Source: Osedax fenrisi
Lineage: Eukaryota; Annelida; Polychaeta; Sabellida; Siboglinidae
Assembly (NCBI GenBank): GCA_964019155.1
Contig: OZ025243.1
Location: 5,423,036 to 5,487,035, forward strand
DNA: 64,000 nucleotides
Direction of reading: 5' to 3'
Shown here: positions 24,950 through 37,515 of the stretch, in pieces
Numbering within the stretch: position 1 is the first letter of the stretch
Layout: each line of letters begins with the position of its first letter
Notes under the pieces: generated by a model
The model's database searches: none
The model's input: only the letters and a program-made list of their open reading frames with translations
Told to the model about the DNA's origin: nothing
Program-made: the position numbers and the translations under genes

Positions 24950-25900
24950 TATATATAGGTCCATTGCTGTATTCCTTATATATCACTCTTATACGTAAAA
25001 TATTGTTTAATTACCTTGAATTAATATATCATGTATATGCTGATGATATTATTATTATGTAACCAACAAATAATTACCGTTTAAATAATTGTATCATTGA
25101 TTTACGCAATTGGATGACAACTAATTACTTATTTCTTAACTCAAATAAAACTACACTGTTAAACATTTCTATAGAAATGTATTATAAAATAATGTATTAT
25201 AAATATATAAAAATCTATTATAATAATGATCTAACTTTCCCACAATATATTTAGATGGCCCTATAATATTTCCACACAACTCAACACAATATTTAGAAGT
25301 AACACTAATAAAAGTAATAATTATGAATTCACATATTAAGTTAATAGATAAATCAATGAACCTCACTCTATTCAACTATGCAATATACGGATATCTCTAC
25401 CATCTAAAATAGTATATATACTATAGGTATATCTATCGTCCGAGACTGTAATGGTCAGACAACATATACGAGTGGACAGGACTAAATGTATGTCACGCCA
25501 TGAGAGCGGCAACAGATAGAAAAAGTGGAGGAAAATTGTGAGAGATTCATCAGCGCCCCTACGGCTCAACGCTACGGGATAGGTTATAGGTTATAGGTTA
25601 TACCTATTAGCGAATTCTTTAATATTTAAAAAATACTCCAACATACATACCGCTTAAACAGACCTACTACATTAAAAAACGTCTATACGATCACTAAGAA
25701 ACCCGAACTCTAATATCCGTACATTACCTATAGTTTATATAGTCTACTACTAAAACAACACGACGGAATAGCTTTTCGGTATATGGTTGCATCTACGTGG
25801 AACAATCTTCGAAAATACGGATATCAAGCGTATATCGAATAAGATACCCTTTAAATACTACATTACGTAATATATGTTGTTAACTTATATATTATAACTT
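24950..25900 (+). pseudogene. Decayed Jockey/CR1-group LINE reverse transcriptase
   Basis: Starts at GPLLYSLYI and keeps YHVYADDIIIM (catalytic YADD box), then LRNWMTTNYLFLNSNKTTLL, with stops between. A C-terminal block (NSFSVYG then, one frame over, STWNNLRKYGY) corresponds to the usual F..AAP..WN.LP region. The 5' half is missing. The tail resembles other LINE ends here, with AATAAATCATCATCATC near 26105. Confidence 0.7.
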
Positions 25901-26595
25901 ATAATACATTTTAGTTTCGTTTTTATTTTATTCTTTTTACTGAGAGAATGTGCTGTATATGCTTCTCCTTTTTATTTGTATATATACATAGTATATATAT
26001 ATATAGTATACTATCACGCACTATTTATTATTATTATTACTATTGTTATATATAAGTAACATGCTAAAATACATTCGAGAATAGCGCTCGCTATTATATT
26101 TGTGTATAATAAATCATCATCATCATATATATATATATATATATATATACGTATCTGTATACAAACTATAGTTTGAATGGTATTTAATATTAAAAGTAAC
26201 GATTTGTAATATGTATTGTAATATTTTATTTATTTATTATAATTATTGCAACTGTATACAGTTGTAATAGTTGTTACACCTCTAGTTGTTATAGTCGCTA
26301 TCGTTATTGTATACAATAACCATAACCCATAGCAACGATCGTGTATTGGTGATGTGATCACGTGATATCACGTTACGTAACAATGATACATTAGTACTGC
26401 GACAGTGGCGCCTCTATAAGCCCGATACATGCGGAGGGGGATTGGCTAACAGATTAAAATAGAGTGGTCCGATGTATCATATCGTGAATTTAATGCGATG
26501 TATCGTTAATGTTGATGGCTATGTGTATATATACAAACATTAATTATATATAATATATATACCCATATATAGGTATTATATATATAGGTATATAC

Positions 26596-26630
<35 letters not shown>

Positions 26631-27280
26631 TAGGTACTATATATATACAAACATTAATTATTTATAGTATAAATAACTATAGGTACTATATATATATTTG
26701 ACTATAAACCTAAAAATAAAATACTATATATATATATGGTATTAATTATATAATTACATTTCAGATATACCGATAACTATATTTAATTATGTGATATTTA
26801 GAAACACATAAATATAGTTTATGTAAGACTAAATATGTATACACTCTATATATAGTATACTCTAAATTATGTTGGTATATATAATCTATGTTACGTGTAT
26901 TAAACAATAATAATATTATAATATTATATATCGCATAGAACACCGTTGCCGATAAGAGTGTGTATCGATTACTAGAGTTTTTATAAATACGTATTATAAT
27001 AATAATTGTATTGTTCTGTATTATAAACTATGGCCTATAAACTATGGCCTATAAACCATGGCCTATATATATACGCTGCTGTAACTATTCAAATCACAAT
27101 TATCGATCGAGGCAGCGATAAGTTATCATCGTGATTAATAATATCGTATATGAGTAATCATATAATATATGATTAATATACACGATCGATTTAAATATGC
27201 CTACCTGGTTAAGTAAATAAAGGCTTAACTATGGATTATATTTTTTTTATAATTATTGATTTATCTTTATTTATATATAT

Positions 27281-27462
27281 ATTTATTGATTGTTGTTTAC
27301 ATAAATTATTCTTACATTATTGACAATTATATAGTTACTGCATTTTTATCTGTTTTTTTTGTAAATATAAATAAAGTATTATGATATTACAAAAAACAGA
27401 TAAAAATTCAGTAACTATATAATTGTCAATAATGTAAGAATAATTTATGTAAACAACAATCA

Positions 27463-27470
<8 letters not shown>
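27281..27470. repeat. Inverted repeat with 84-bp arms
   Basis: 27281-27364 pairs with 27387-27470 almost perfectly (TTGTTTACATAAATTATTC / complement), with a 22-bp loop. Probably a foldback MITE. Confidence 0.8.
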
Positions 27471-27515
<45 letters not shown>

Positions 27516-27591
27516 TATATTATATATATATAAAACGTATAAACACCATGGGCATATAGGTGTAGGTATACTTAAATATATATATAACAAT

Positions 27592-27663
27592 AACACCGAA
27601 CTAGAGTTCGAGCTATTATGTAATAGATACACCGAACTAGAGTTCGAGCTATTATGTAATAGA
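27592..27663 (+). repeat. Two exact copies of a 36-bp unit
   Basis: The unit begins ACACCGAACTAGAGTTCGAG and includes the palindrome CTCGAACTCTAG-like core. Copies are adjacent and identical. Confidence 0.85.
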
Positions 27664-28336
27664 TACACCCAATATGTAGCCCTATGGCGATATCTATATA
27701 TTTCCCCCGTACATAATTAATAGCGTTTGTAAACAATAAGAATTATTGAGCCCATGTAAAATATATTATATATATATATATATATTTAAATTAATTATGT
27801 TACTAATAATTAATTTAAATCTAACATATAAATGATTTAAATTTGATAGGTTTGTAATAAATATAGTTTTGAAATAATAAATAAGTATTGTATTAAGTTA
27901 TGTATTTTATGACATTCAGTATAATTATATAGTTATATATTACTATTTATGTTCACGTATATCTTTAAATATATACATTACATATGCGTAATGTATTACA
28001 TGCGATTATAATTATAAGTACAATTGCATACTATAGTATGCATTATTATTACTATAGTAATAATAATATAATTATAATTATTCAGTATATCATATGTATA
28101 CTATATATATATATATACATTTTAATTGCGACTATTATATATTATAGGTAATATAGGTATAATAAAGGTATACTATAGGTATAACTTAATAGTATACGTA
28201 TGACTAACGTTTAATTAAGGGTATTCTTGTAGTAGCATCTTCTACGACAGCAGATCTACAACTACTACGACAATAGTGCTATAGCCGTCATTGGTCGTTT
28301 AAATAAGTGGACGTGTGTACTAGCAAACACTACAAC

Positions 28337-28439
28337 GGAAGCTGCGCCAAAGATCTTAATACGCCTCTCTCTCTATCTATCATCGCCCGGCTATCCACGT
28401 ACGTTTTATACGCGTCGTCGAGCTCGATTTCGACGTACG
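28337..28439 (-). CDS. Candidate host exon, minus strand
   Basis: A GC-rich island in AT-rich DNA. On the minus strand an AG acceptor precedes a frame reading YVEIELDDAYKTYVDSRAM, then IDRERGVLRSLAQLP, with mostly G/C in third codon positions. A possible donor follows (GTTGTA; an alternative GTATTA would end the exon at 28363). No neighbouring exon was found and the protein family is not recognised. The plus strand also has an open frame here (PAIHVRFIRVVELDFDV), so orientation is not certain. Confidence 0.35.
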
Positions 28440-29635
28440 CTATGTGCCTAGTACATCGTTATCTAATGCATTGTGTACATTGTACACTGTATCCAGTATA
28501 CGTAGACATTGTCTGTCGTAGGGTAGACTACTGGAATTCAGACCAGCTCTAATTCTGACCAACGCTAATATTACGCTTTATAGTCATTTAATCTAACACA
28601 CAAAATATATAAGTTGTATAGAACCTATATATTTATTATATAATTAAATATGATATTTAAAAAATGTAATTAATATAATATTATTACGATTTTTAAATAA
28701 CTGTATATATATATATATATATCAATATTAATTTGTATCGTTAATGCTTATATTATTTTAATCTATTATTTTTAATTTTTTTATATTTAATTTATTATAT
28801 CGAATAAATATATGAAATTAACTTGATTATTTATATTAAATAATAAGATATGACCTAATGATATATGTATTAACCCATAATCATTTATTTATATAAGATT
28901 ACATCAAAAGTGGTCCGAATTAGTGTAAAAATGAAAACATATAATTTTTATTTTTTATAATAATTTTATAATAGAACATATTTGTTACGGCAATGTTATA
29001 CATGTATCATTATATAATTATCTATATAAAAATCAACAAAATTAAAAAAATATTAAATATTAGATTTTAGAATATTTTGTAATTTACTGGTTCAGCTTTC
29101 CCTCTTGTATTAGGTATACCTGGATATATCCAGCAAATAAAATGTTATTTTAGCTGTGATTTATTTCGCCAACCGTGTATAGGTAATGTCATTCTTCGAC
29201 TAAAGGGGGTATCCCACTACAGTATTTCCGGCAACATTATACATTTTAAAACGAACTTGCTTTCCGGAAACTTGCCTGAAATATAATAACTTTATGGGGT
29301 ATCCCATTACAACTTGATAGAAAATTGTTTTAAAGTTACAATATTTCCGGTAAGTTGCTGGAAATCTTTAGTGGGATACCCCTTAATGTATAGGTAGTAT
29401 TTTGCCGTCAAGTTATTTATTGGATGGTATTTCCAATACTTGTGTATGCTGCTATGAGTAGTTTTGTTCGTTTTCCAGTGTTTTACTATTCAGATTACAG
29501 GCAGGAAAATAAAGTATATTATAAAAGACATATTAGGTTTCTTTCTTACTTGTATTAAATGTAAATACTCACCGTAAACAACAACTGCAGGAAGCATCTA
29601 GACTATCCACAAATGTTGACATTTCCACTTAATAT

Positions 29636-29672
<37 letters not shown>

Positions 29673-29860
29673 TAATACTATTTTACGGTGTACGTATTTC
29701 AGTATGCGTGTATATATATATATACGTATATTATTATATTATAATGTAATGTTATCAATGTAATATTACCATATTAGCCTATAGGCTATATATGTCAATT
29801 ACATTTAAGTATGTAGGGTATACACTGTATACTATAGTATACAGTGTACACCTGTTTATA

Positions 29861-29906
<46 letters not shown>

Positions 29907-30106
29907 TGTATATTGTACACGCTTATTACAATATATATATGTTACTCTGATTATGAATAATTTACTTCTCAATCGAATGATCTCCCCTATCCGTTATCAT
30001 TGTACCTATGTCATTAATGAAATATCATTGTAAACGTAAATAGTACTATATATATCATGTGTATATATTTAAGTAAATTAAAAATTGTATATAGGTTATA
30101 TATATT
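28440..30106. other. Non-coding AT-rich stretch
   Basis: No gene seen beyond the MITE at 29204. Contains (TA)n at 29640-29671 and 29862-29905 and a perfect short palindrome near 29820-29850 (TACACTGTATACTATAGTAT arm). Confidence 0.55.
29204..29383. mobile_element. Harbinger-like MITE, 180 bp
   Basis: Inverted ends AGGGGGTATCCCACTA and TAGTGGGATACCCCT, with TTTCCGG blocks further in on both sides. A 3-bp TAA occurs on each side, as PIF/Harbinger elements produce. A third GGGGTATCCCATTA occurs inside at 29296, in the same orientation as the left end. Confidence 0.7.
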
Positions 30107-30283
30107 CGTCGTGTTGGCTCGAATATGATGCTCCGTCAACCGATAACTACGACAGTATACGCCGAATCGGCATTTGCAGTCGCAGCTCCACAATATTGGA
30201 ATGCATTGACAGCTGACATCAGATCAACTGAGTATGAATCTTTGTTTAAACGTAAAGTATATCATTATTTTATTTCTTTATAA
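30107..30283 (+). pseudogene. LINE C-terminal fragment
   Basis: A frame of 58 codons ending in TAA. It contains AESAFAVAAPQYWNALTADI, the conserved APxxWNxLPxxIR end of CR1/Jockey-group LINE proteins. Only the last part of the element is present, as expected from 5' truncation. It is followed by an untranslated tail ending in (AAT)n near 30460. Confidence 0.75.
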
Positions 30284-30546
30284 CTGTATTATTTAATATT
30301 TAATATTGTTATTGTATTATATATATATATGTATATATATATATTTTTCTTGTTATTGTTCTTATATTTATTTATTTTCAAATTGTTATATATTTATTAT
30401 TATTATATTATATGACGCCGATAAACATATGATGTGTTGTAGTCAATCAACTATTTAATAATAATAATAATAATAATAATATATTAATGAAATTTGACAA
30501 TATATTTCACTATCAATAAATGAAAACATATACAGTTCTGGAATTA

Positions 30547-30548
<2 letters not shown>

Positions 30549-30598
<50 letters not shown>
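30549..30598. repeat. (TA)n microsatellite
   Basis: About 25 TA units. Confidence 0.9.
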
Positions 30599-30606
<8 letters not shown>

Positions 30607-30895
30607 TACAATTAATAACCATATTTATGACCGAATATTTGTATGATTAAAATACAATCGATTATAGATATAAACAATAGAGGACATCTATAAACGATTA
30701 AATAAAGCTTCTAAATGTCTCCTTCATATCTATAGGTATATATATATACAAGATATTATTATTGTTATCTTAAAATAAAATAATAACAAGAGCCAGATAT
30801 ACCAATAATATATATATAAATATGTATATATATATATATATATATATATTTAGTACCGTATACTATGCTTAGCACACAACAAAACATTATTAATA

Positions 30896-31126
30896 GGTAA
30901 GCCTGGTTATATCAACAATCTTCTGAAACGTCGAGTGATATTGAGACATATCAGAACATCGGATGCTATTCTGTTAGAAGGAGGTACTACTCGAAATTAT
31001 TTCAATTCTCGTATCTTCTCCTCCGTTGTTCCTCGTATATGGAATAGTCTACCATACGATTTACGCAAGATCCAATCTTCGTATTGTTTTAATATTAAAT
31101 TAAAGAATCACTTTAACTCTATATAA
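30896..31126 (+). pseudogene. CR1/L2-like LINE C-terminal fragment
   Basis: An open frame ending in TAA reads KPGYINNLLKRRVILRH, then FSSVVPRIWNSLPYDLRK, the typical end of a CR1/L2-type LINE protein. It is truncated on the 5' side. The 3' untranslated part runs to about 31322 and ends in (ATTC)n, a tail type common to L2/CR1 elements. Confidence 0.78.
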
Positions 31127-31715
31127 TAACTATGTATTCAGATATGATTTATTTATATATTATTAACTACAAATCTTAAAATCAGCTTGTTTATTTTTAT
31201 TAGTTTTTCGTTATATTATGTTATACACACGTTATGTTATGTTAGATTATGCTATACACCAGTGAGGGCTTTCGCTATATTCGGTGTTTTAAATAAACCA
31301 ATTCATTCATTCATTCATTCATATATATTATGAACGCTCATATAACTAAATGACGTAACCTACACTTGTATTGTATTAGTATATAGACAATAGAAGAACA
31401 GCACTAACACCTTCAGATCCTATGCTTCCTTTAATAGATTATCATCGCACCAGGTTATCGTCATTAATGTATTCGTACAATCGTGCGAATACATCTAAGT
31501 AAAAGATAACCTATTCAGCTAAATTACATCATATGATGGGAGAAAACTGAAAGTTAATACTGATTTTCAAAATGTTCATTACCAATGTTACTAAACGATT
31601 TAACTAACATTAACAAATAGTGGAGACATCTGCAAACACGAAATGCGAATTTGATATACCATATAAAGAATTTGAGACAGTTACCATACCGGATATATAT
31701 ATATATATATATATA

Positions 31716-32185
31716 CAGTCAACTCCCGATAAGTTGGACTCGCAAGGGATCGGGAAAAGTGTCCGACTTAGCGAGATGTGCGACTTATCCGAGATTCATA
31801 ATATCATGCAAATAAGGCATGCTACGCCGAGCGTGAGTTAAAGGGTTACCAACATGTGAAATTATGCAACAATCAACAACATAAAATGTTATATTCAATA
31901 ATATTACTTACTAAAATTATAATATACATTATTCAAATTAAACATGTCTGTTATTTTATAAAAAGTCTTACTTATCCAGTATAAACATTATAAAATTGCC
32001 TACAATATGTGTCCGACTTATAGAAAAGTCAGAATTATCCAATCCAACTTATCTGACTTATCCGATTAATTTAACATGAATATTCATTATAGATATCTAT
32101 ATACAAATCCAACCAAACCAATTAAATGTGTCCGACTTATCATGAAGTTCATCTTATCCATAGTCGACTTACCGAGAGTTGACTA
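31716..32185 (-). mobile_element. pogo-like MITE, copy 2
   Basis: About 470 bp, starting CAGTCAACTCCCGATAAGTT and ending near CGAGAGTTGACTA, inside TA-rich sequence. It matches the copy at 24465 in reverse orientation, including GCAAATAAGGCATG-like interior and repeated GTCCGACTTATC motifs. Confidence 0.75.
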
Positions 32186-32200
32186 TATATATATATATAC

Positions 32201-32282
<82 letters not shown>
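32186..32282. repeat. (TA)n microsatellite, about 97 bp
   Basis: TA repeats with a few ACATA interruptions, starting at the end of the pogo-like MITE. Confidence 0.9.
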
Positions 32283-32285
<3 letters not shown>

Positions 32286-32483
32286 CTCTTACCCATCGAA
32301 TAATATAACAAAGTTTAAAAAAAGCATTTAAATAGTTTACTATAGTAATAATTATATATAATTACGTGATTTAATAGATTAGTTATCTTCAAGAAAATCT
32401 GTCATTTATAAACCAGTTAAGTATATTCGCATATTTAATTGAGTATGCTATTCATTTAAGACATATTAACAGGAAATATTATG

Positions 32484-32518
<35 letters not shown>

Positions 32519-34090
32519 GTAAATGATATACGGTACCGATTAATACATTCCTCGTGGTGAATGTATTATATGCATATGCATAAATTAAATAATATTATTT
32601 AAATTATTTAAATGCATTATATAATTGTAAGCAAGTATATTAAATATTCATACATATACATGATTGGTTACATTTTTTTTTATTCTGGACCCTCACGATT
32701 ATAACATTTCTAACTTGTAAATTTTTTAGGGTCCATTTTTATCAAATATTTGTTAATGCGTAATTTAATAAATAAGTATTATTATAATAATAATTATACC
32801 TATTATACCTAGTATACTACTAAGCATCAGGTAACATAATCAATATAGATACGATGATCAGAATATTATTCAGTAAACACTTTATATTTAGGTAGTTTAG
32901 AAAGAGCGTAACTTAATATACATTGTCATCCGATATAAATATAAGACAATGGTATATTTATTTGTTATAGGGTTTATTTTTATCCCTTTCATTAATGAGG
33001 TTAATTGGTGTATTATTAATGTTATATCTAATGTATATATATATATTATTGGGATTGTAGTTATATTATTAATAGGTGAAATATTTACTAATAATAATAT
33101 ATATTATTGAAATAAATAAAGAATATTATGAAATTAAAAAATAAAGAAATGTTTTAGAGTGACCGTGAATAAACTATGGTAATTAAAAAACAAATAACCT
33201 ACAATAAAACATATGTTTATGTGTATACAATAAATACAATATATGTTTTATAAATGAGGGAATTGCATCATTTAGAAAATGTGATCGAAACTTTATAAAA
33301 ATTGAATAATTATTAAATTTCTAACCTGTTTAACACATTATTTATTTTAATATTAAAATGATATATTTATATAATTATATGTATTATATATATATATTAT
33401 CTCTTCCGTTTGTATTCTTCATATATGAATATAATAATAATATAATAATCAGATTGGTTCCTCATAATAAATGAGAGTGAAGCCAGGTAGATATTGTAGA
33501 AGTGTACTTAACTTATCGAGATATATACCTGTCAGCAAAAGGAATGGGGAAAAATCAAACATATTAAAGTAAAAATAAAGTAAAATAAAATTAGAAATTT
33601 CAAAATAAAAGTAAAATATAAAGTACAATTTTAAATATTAAAATAGTTATAATAAGAATAAATATTAAACATATAAGTATTATATATAAGTAAAATTAAA
33701 GTTATAATAATAGACACAAATACAAATAAAATGATATGTGTACAAATACAGAAGAAAAAACATGTAGTTGATAAGTCGACTATAATGAACGCATCGTAGA
33801 AGGCTACCAACTTTCAGTATGGATGTGCCAAGTCTATTAATACTTTGAGATGATCTCCCTCACAAGCATACCAGTATACTTACTACTCGACATATAATAC
33901 ACCACCGCATGTTACAATCAAAACACAAATACATGAAATTCTTCCCGGTTCTAAAATAATAAATAAATAAATAAAATATATATATAATAAAAGAATAATA
34001 TCAATTAATAATAATAATACATAGTAATGCAAAATAATAATAGTATAAATAAAATGAAAATAAAATGTAGATAAGAAATAATAGTAGTTA
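32283..34090. other. Non-coding AT-rich stretch
   Basis: No gene or element recognised. A patch at 33775-33950 is slightly GC-richer, without a convincing frame or splice signals. Confidence 0.5.
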
Positions 34091-34094
34091 ACTC

Positions 34095-35574
34095 GTAATA
34101 CAATTCTCTTTCATCCCTTCTTTCTCCTTTCTACAAAAAAATTATCGATCGCTCACTAACTGCAGGTATCTTCCCATCCCACATGAAATATGCCCATGTA
34201 ATTCCCATCCCTAAAAACCAATCCATTGATAGGTCAACTCTTTCTAATTATCGTCCCATATCCAACCTTTCTTTCATATCTAAGACAATTGAAAGAATAA
34301 TTGCTAAACAACTTAGAACATACATCAATAATAATAACATACTGCATAAATTACAAAGTGCTTATACAACGGACAAGAGCACTGAAACTTCACTACTCCA
34401 TACTTTAAACAATATACTACTCTTTCCAAAAAATACTCCCACCATACTGATTCTACTTGACTTGTCGTCGGCCTTCGATACGTTAGACCATAATATTCTT
34501 ATTCGAAGATTAGAGAACATTGGTATTAAAGATTCTGTCCTTAGTTGGTTTACATCCTACCTAATTAACAGATCCTTTTCTATATGTATAGATAACGCCA
34601 TAACAGAACCCCGCCACACAACTCATGGTGTACCCCAAGGTTCTGTTTTAGGTCCAATTCTCTTTAATATATATATTTCCCCTTTACTTTACTTACTTGA
34701 CGAATACCCCGATATACACTTTCACTCATATGCGGATGACTTACAGCTATACTGTAATTTACCTGACCCAATCAATAACATAAATACTATAAATAAATGC
34801 ATTAATGACATTAGTAAATGGCTTTCAAATAACTCTCTACTATTGAATAGCCTTAAAACAAAAGCTTTATTAATAAATACATCCCCAGGACATCATTCCA
34901 TACCACCTATTATTATTAATAATCATATTATAGAATACTCTAACCAAGCTAAAAACCTCGGCCTCACACTTGACCAAAAGCTGTCTTATCTACCACATAT
35001 AACTAATATATCGAAGTCCATTAATTACACCTTAAATACGATCCGACTTATTAGACCTTCTATAACTACTGAACTTGCCAAACTACTAGTTACTTCCTTA
35101 ATACTGCCCCGACTTGACTACTGTAACTCTACTTTAAATTCACTCCCAGCACATACTATCAAAATGCTCACTAAATTACAATATAGAGCCATCAGAACCA
35201 TTTTCAGGATAAAAAAATACTCAAGACAACATATCACACCTTATATGAAATCCATTCACTGGCTACCCATCCCTTACCGCATACAATACAAATTACTCCT
35301 ACTGACCCATCATGCCACCCATAATAATAAACCTGACTATCTTACTGAACTACTTACGAACTACAAGTCATCCCGACCACAACGAACAATACATAAATAC
35401 AAACTAAATATACCAATAACTTTATCACTAAATAAAAAACAGGAATCTTCTTTTTCTATAATATCACCTAAACTATGGAACTCCCTACCTCACTCAATTA
35501 GATATATAGTTTCTGACCACACCTTTAAAGTCAAATTGAAAACACATCTATTTAATATAGCTTATAATAATTAA
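34095..35574 (+). CDS. CR1/L2-like LINE reverse transcriptase, 5'-truncated but open
   Basis: The frame is open upstream of the first ATG (34183) from about 34095, reading FYKKIIDRSLTAGIFPSH, so the ATG is not the real start but part of a truncated element. The 463 residues from the ATG contain SNYRPISNLSFISKTIE, LLDLSSAFDTLDH, GVPQGSVLGPILFNIYIS, catalytic SYADDLQLY, and the C-terminal HWLPIPYRIQYK and SPKLWNSLPHSIR blocks, ending at TAA. All reverse transcriptase motifs are intact and there are no stops. The endonuclease is absent, so it cannot move by itself. It is the best relative of the split LINE at 14200-21681. Confidence 0.9.
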
Positions 35575-35579
35575 TATAC

Positions 35580-36990
35580 GATACACCGCCGAAAACTCAT
35601 TACTGATGTTGATCGCAGTGTCTAAACAAATTGGTTACAAGGTTACAAGGTTATAATTGTAATCAAATAATAATAAGAATAATAATAATCAACGTTGATA
35701 TCTTTTAACAATTTGTATATGTTTTTAAATTTATTTTTAACAATAAATTTAAAAACATATACAAATTGTTAAAAGATATAAATATTGTAAAAATAATATA
35801 TATTGTTACAATAATAAAATAATAAAATATTCCAAATACTGAATTTTCATCATTTGTTAAAAAGAAATATATATAAAATAAATCAATTAATTAATAGTTA
35901 CCATAGTAATAACTTTAATAGTTCCCAATATTTTTTTTTTAAACATTTAAAAACTTTTTCAAAGGGTTAGTGTTTTTTATATTAATAGATATATCTATAG
36001 ATATCACTATAGTGAACCCCATAACAAAGGACCTTTATAACCAATACAGAATTGTTCATAATAACGTGCACGTGATCATGATATATTGGGAATAACGAAT
36101 TCATTAGTTGACCTGAGAGAATAAATTGACTTTTTTTTATTAAATACTTAATTAATGTGGATGTATGTTATGATTATGCCAAGCTTTATACATGTATTTA
36201 TAAATATTTATATCAATAATATCTTTAAATTTGAGAATACGTTTATGTATAACCTATAAATATGATAAATATTTTTTCTATTATTTAGATAATAAATTGC
36301 CCTTAGACATCTATTCTGTAATATAGTAATACATATGTATTACTATATTACAGAATAGATGTATAATATTGAATATTACTAAAATACGTATTGCCCCATA
36401 GTACTGAGCATTAGTGAAAATGACTATGGAATAAAGACTAATATATATATTCATAAGTGATTCTCTATTCAATTTTTATTTTAATCTATTTATTAAAGAG
36501 ATACATCGATTAAGTTTGAATTTAATATTATATATCTGTTTTTATATAAATATACCCAAAAAATAAAATATATATATTTTAGTTTAGACTATAGTCAGAT
36601 TATTTAATAATTAAATCATTAATTTTATATATATATATTTTATGTTTAATCCGTGACCTGTGAAATAATATACAATTAGTTTTTTCAATATTTAGTTGAA
36701 TTTAGATTGATAATTTATTTAAGCAAATATATAGCCGAAAATATAATCGAAAGTATAAAGTATAAATATTTGCTAACGATAACATACGTTATAGAAATAA
36801 ACAAAGAATAATACGAAATTAAAAAATTAAAGAAATTAAAATGTTTTACAGTTATCGTAAAAATAAACGAAAAACAATCGAAAGTAGAAATAAATCATAT
36901 AGTAAAAATAAACGACAAATAATCAAAATAGAAATAAAAGATATCGTAAAAATAATCGAAAATAGAAATAAAATACATTATTTTGTAAGT
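35580..36990. other. LINE 3' tail, palindromes and AT-rich DNA
   Basis: LINE-derived tail to about 35690 (GGTTACAAGG duplicated). Then a foldback at 35698-35779 (arms of 37 bp) and a perfect 56-bp palindrome at 36307-36362. Positions 36841-36990 are A-rich, with repeated AAAAATAAACGA-like units and no convincing coding content. Confidence 0.6.
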
Positions 36991-36994
36991 GGCA

Positions 36995-37515
36995 TCGAAA
37001 TATTCAATGTATACTTTAACTTTATAGAATTCTTCTTATCGTTGTACCCTGTTTTAGTTGTAATATAGTATTACATAGCCATTCATGAATAAGAACTAAA
37101 GTGTCATTAATAATATTTTCAAGGTCGGAAATATTTTTATTAGAGATGGCAATAGTTGTATCATCTGCAAAAAGTGTAAAATGACAAGGATATTGTATGT
37201 TTGATAAATCATTAATAAATAATAAGAATAATATAGATCTTAGGACCTATGTTAGCTAACACCGAACCTTACGGAACACTATATTTTACAGGTAAGGTAG
37301 AAGATATAGATGAATTAAAATGAACATTTTGATTTCTATTAGTTAAGTAACTCCTAATAAAATCATTACTTAAACCTCTAAAACTATATAAAAATAATAA
37401 AAAACGAATCAAATACCTTTTTAATAACTATAGAGACTGCAGTGTAATGTTTATCATTATTGGATTGTAAATAACGAATAATGGTATAGAATATTCCGTT
37501 TTTTATATATTTTTT
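36995..37515 (-). pseudogene. Decayed Jockey-group LINE reverse transcriptase (minus strand)
   Basis: On the minus strand: KKVFDSFF, then GLSNDFIRSYLTNRNQNVHF, VKYSVP-stop-GSVL (usual GVPQGSVL), the FADDTTIAISN catalytic box at about 37150-37180 and LENIINDTLVLIHEW. Frame changes and stops separate the blocks. Only the middle of the reverse transcriptase remains. Confidence 0.7.

Larger units (their letters stand above)
25901..28336. other. Non-coding AT-rich stretch with palindromes and TA tracts
   Basis: No gene seen. Contains a TTATAGG triplicate just upstream (25580), (TA)n at 26128-26150 and 27466-27510, and a slightly GC-richer patch at 26340-26500 in which GATACAT/GATGTATC motifs recur. 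Confidence 0.55.

Noticed and set aside
25510..25585. Possible LINE C-terminal tail (RAATDRK then WRKIVRDSSAPLRLN, with a one-base shift)
   Set aside because: Resembles the end of some endonuclease-reverse transcriptases, but it is very short, needs a frameshift and has no supporting flank.
32076..32303. ORFs of alternating Tyr-Ile
   Set aside because: Translations of (TA)n tracts, as are the similar ones at 4945, 19747, 27426 and 46066.
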